This document shows positions 6,143 through 6,204 of a stretch of 6,204 nucleotides of DNA, in pieces (position 1 is the stretch's first letter; every line of letters starts with the position of its first letter). The notes beneath the pieces are model-generated. The model worked only from the letters and a program-made list of their open reading frames with translations, was not told the DNA's origin and searched no databases. This stretch comes from Bacillota bacterium (GTDB lineage Bacteria; Bacillota_A; Clostridia; DSM-8532): NCBI GenBank assembly GCA_023424865.1, contig JAFADM010000159.1:1-6204 (forward strand), in the 5' to 3' direction. A program made the position numbers and the translations under genes.

Positions 6143-6204
6143 AGATTTCATTGTAAATCATTCTTTGCGCCTTAAGGAACGCTCTCGCTGTTATGGTGCC
6201 GGCT
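6143..6204 (-). other. Upstream leader, no gene supported
   Basis: This stretch lies upstream of the operon's first visible gene. It contains a TACAAT (6150-6155) that resembles a -10 box, but no good -35 partner: TTCCTT, 18 bases further upstream, is a poor match. A start that near the ribosome site would also leave a very short leader. A perfect 8-base palindrome CCTTAAGG lies at 6170-6177. No catabolite-repression (cre) site is recognisable. The real promoter and any regulator gene may lie beyond the window. Confidence 0.3.

Noticed and set aside
6150..6177. Possible promoter (TACAAT with a distant TTCCTT) and CCTTAAGG palindrome
   Set aside because: The -35 match is poor and transcription would start almost on the ribosome site; an 8-base palindrome is common by chance. 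Kept only as a note in the leader entry.
1..6204. CRISPR arrays, insertion sequences, tRNA or rRNA genes, riboswitches
   Set aside because: No direct-repeat array, transposase, tRNA-like cloverleaf or recognisable RNA motif was seen; nearly all of the window is accounted for by operon genes.

Overview
The window is one tightly packed carbohydrate-utilisation operon, all of it transcribed on the minus strand (right to left as numbered). In transcription order it contains: an extracellular solute-binding lipoprotein (6126-4447), two CUT1-type sugar ABC permeases of the LplB and YtcP/LplC kinds (4312-3398 and 3382-2501), a cytoplasmic GH28-like parallel beta-helix hydrolase (2496-1021), a carbohydrate esterase family 7 acetyl-xylan esterase (1012-50), and the first 11 codons of a gene whose N-terminus matches GH52 beta-xylosidases (34-1, cut by the window edge).

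The organism is most likely a Gram-positive Bacillota, such as a member of Paenibacillaceae or plant-biomass Clostridia/Lachnospiraceae. The reasons are the lipoprotein signal with a Pro/Thr linker, strong AAGGAGG-type ribosome sites, GTG/ATG starts, the LplA/LplB/YtcP transporter type with no local ATPase, and GH52, an enzyme family known mainly from this phylum. The genus cannot be fixed from the sequence alone.

Layout: 6127-6204 is a short leader with a strong Shine-Dalgarno and no supported gene. 4447-6126 is the binding protein. 4313-4446 is the only sizeable gap and holds a GC-rich hairpin with a weak T-run, a probable partial terminator or mRNA-stabilising element that would let the binding protein be made in excess over the permeases. 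From 4312 to 1 the genes are separated by only 4-15 bases, and Shine-Dalgarno sequences overlap or abut the previous stop codons.

Model (inference): the lipoprotein captures an acetylated, xylose-containing oligosaccharide, the two permeases import it using a shared MsmX-like ATPase encoded elsewhere, and three cytoplasmic enzymes without signal peptides dismantle it. CE7 removes acetyl groups, GH52 removes xylose, and the GH28-like enzyme cuts another linkage. The most unusual element is the GH28-like protein. It keeps the three catalytic aspartates of polygalacturonases but lacks the GHG histidine and the RIK arginine/lysine, so its substrate is probably not ordinary polygalacturonate. No wholly new system, CRISPR array, mobile element or RNA gene is visible.
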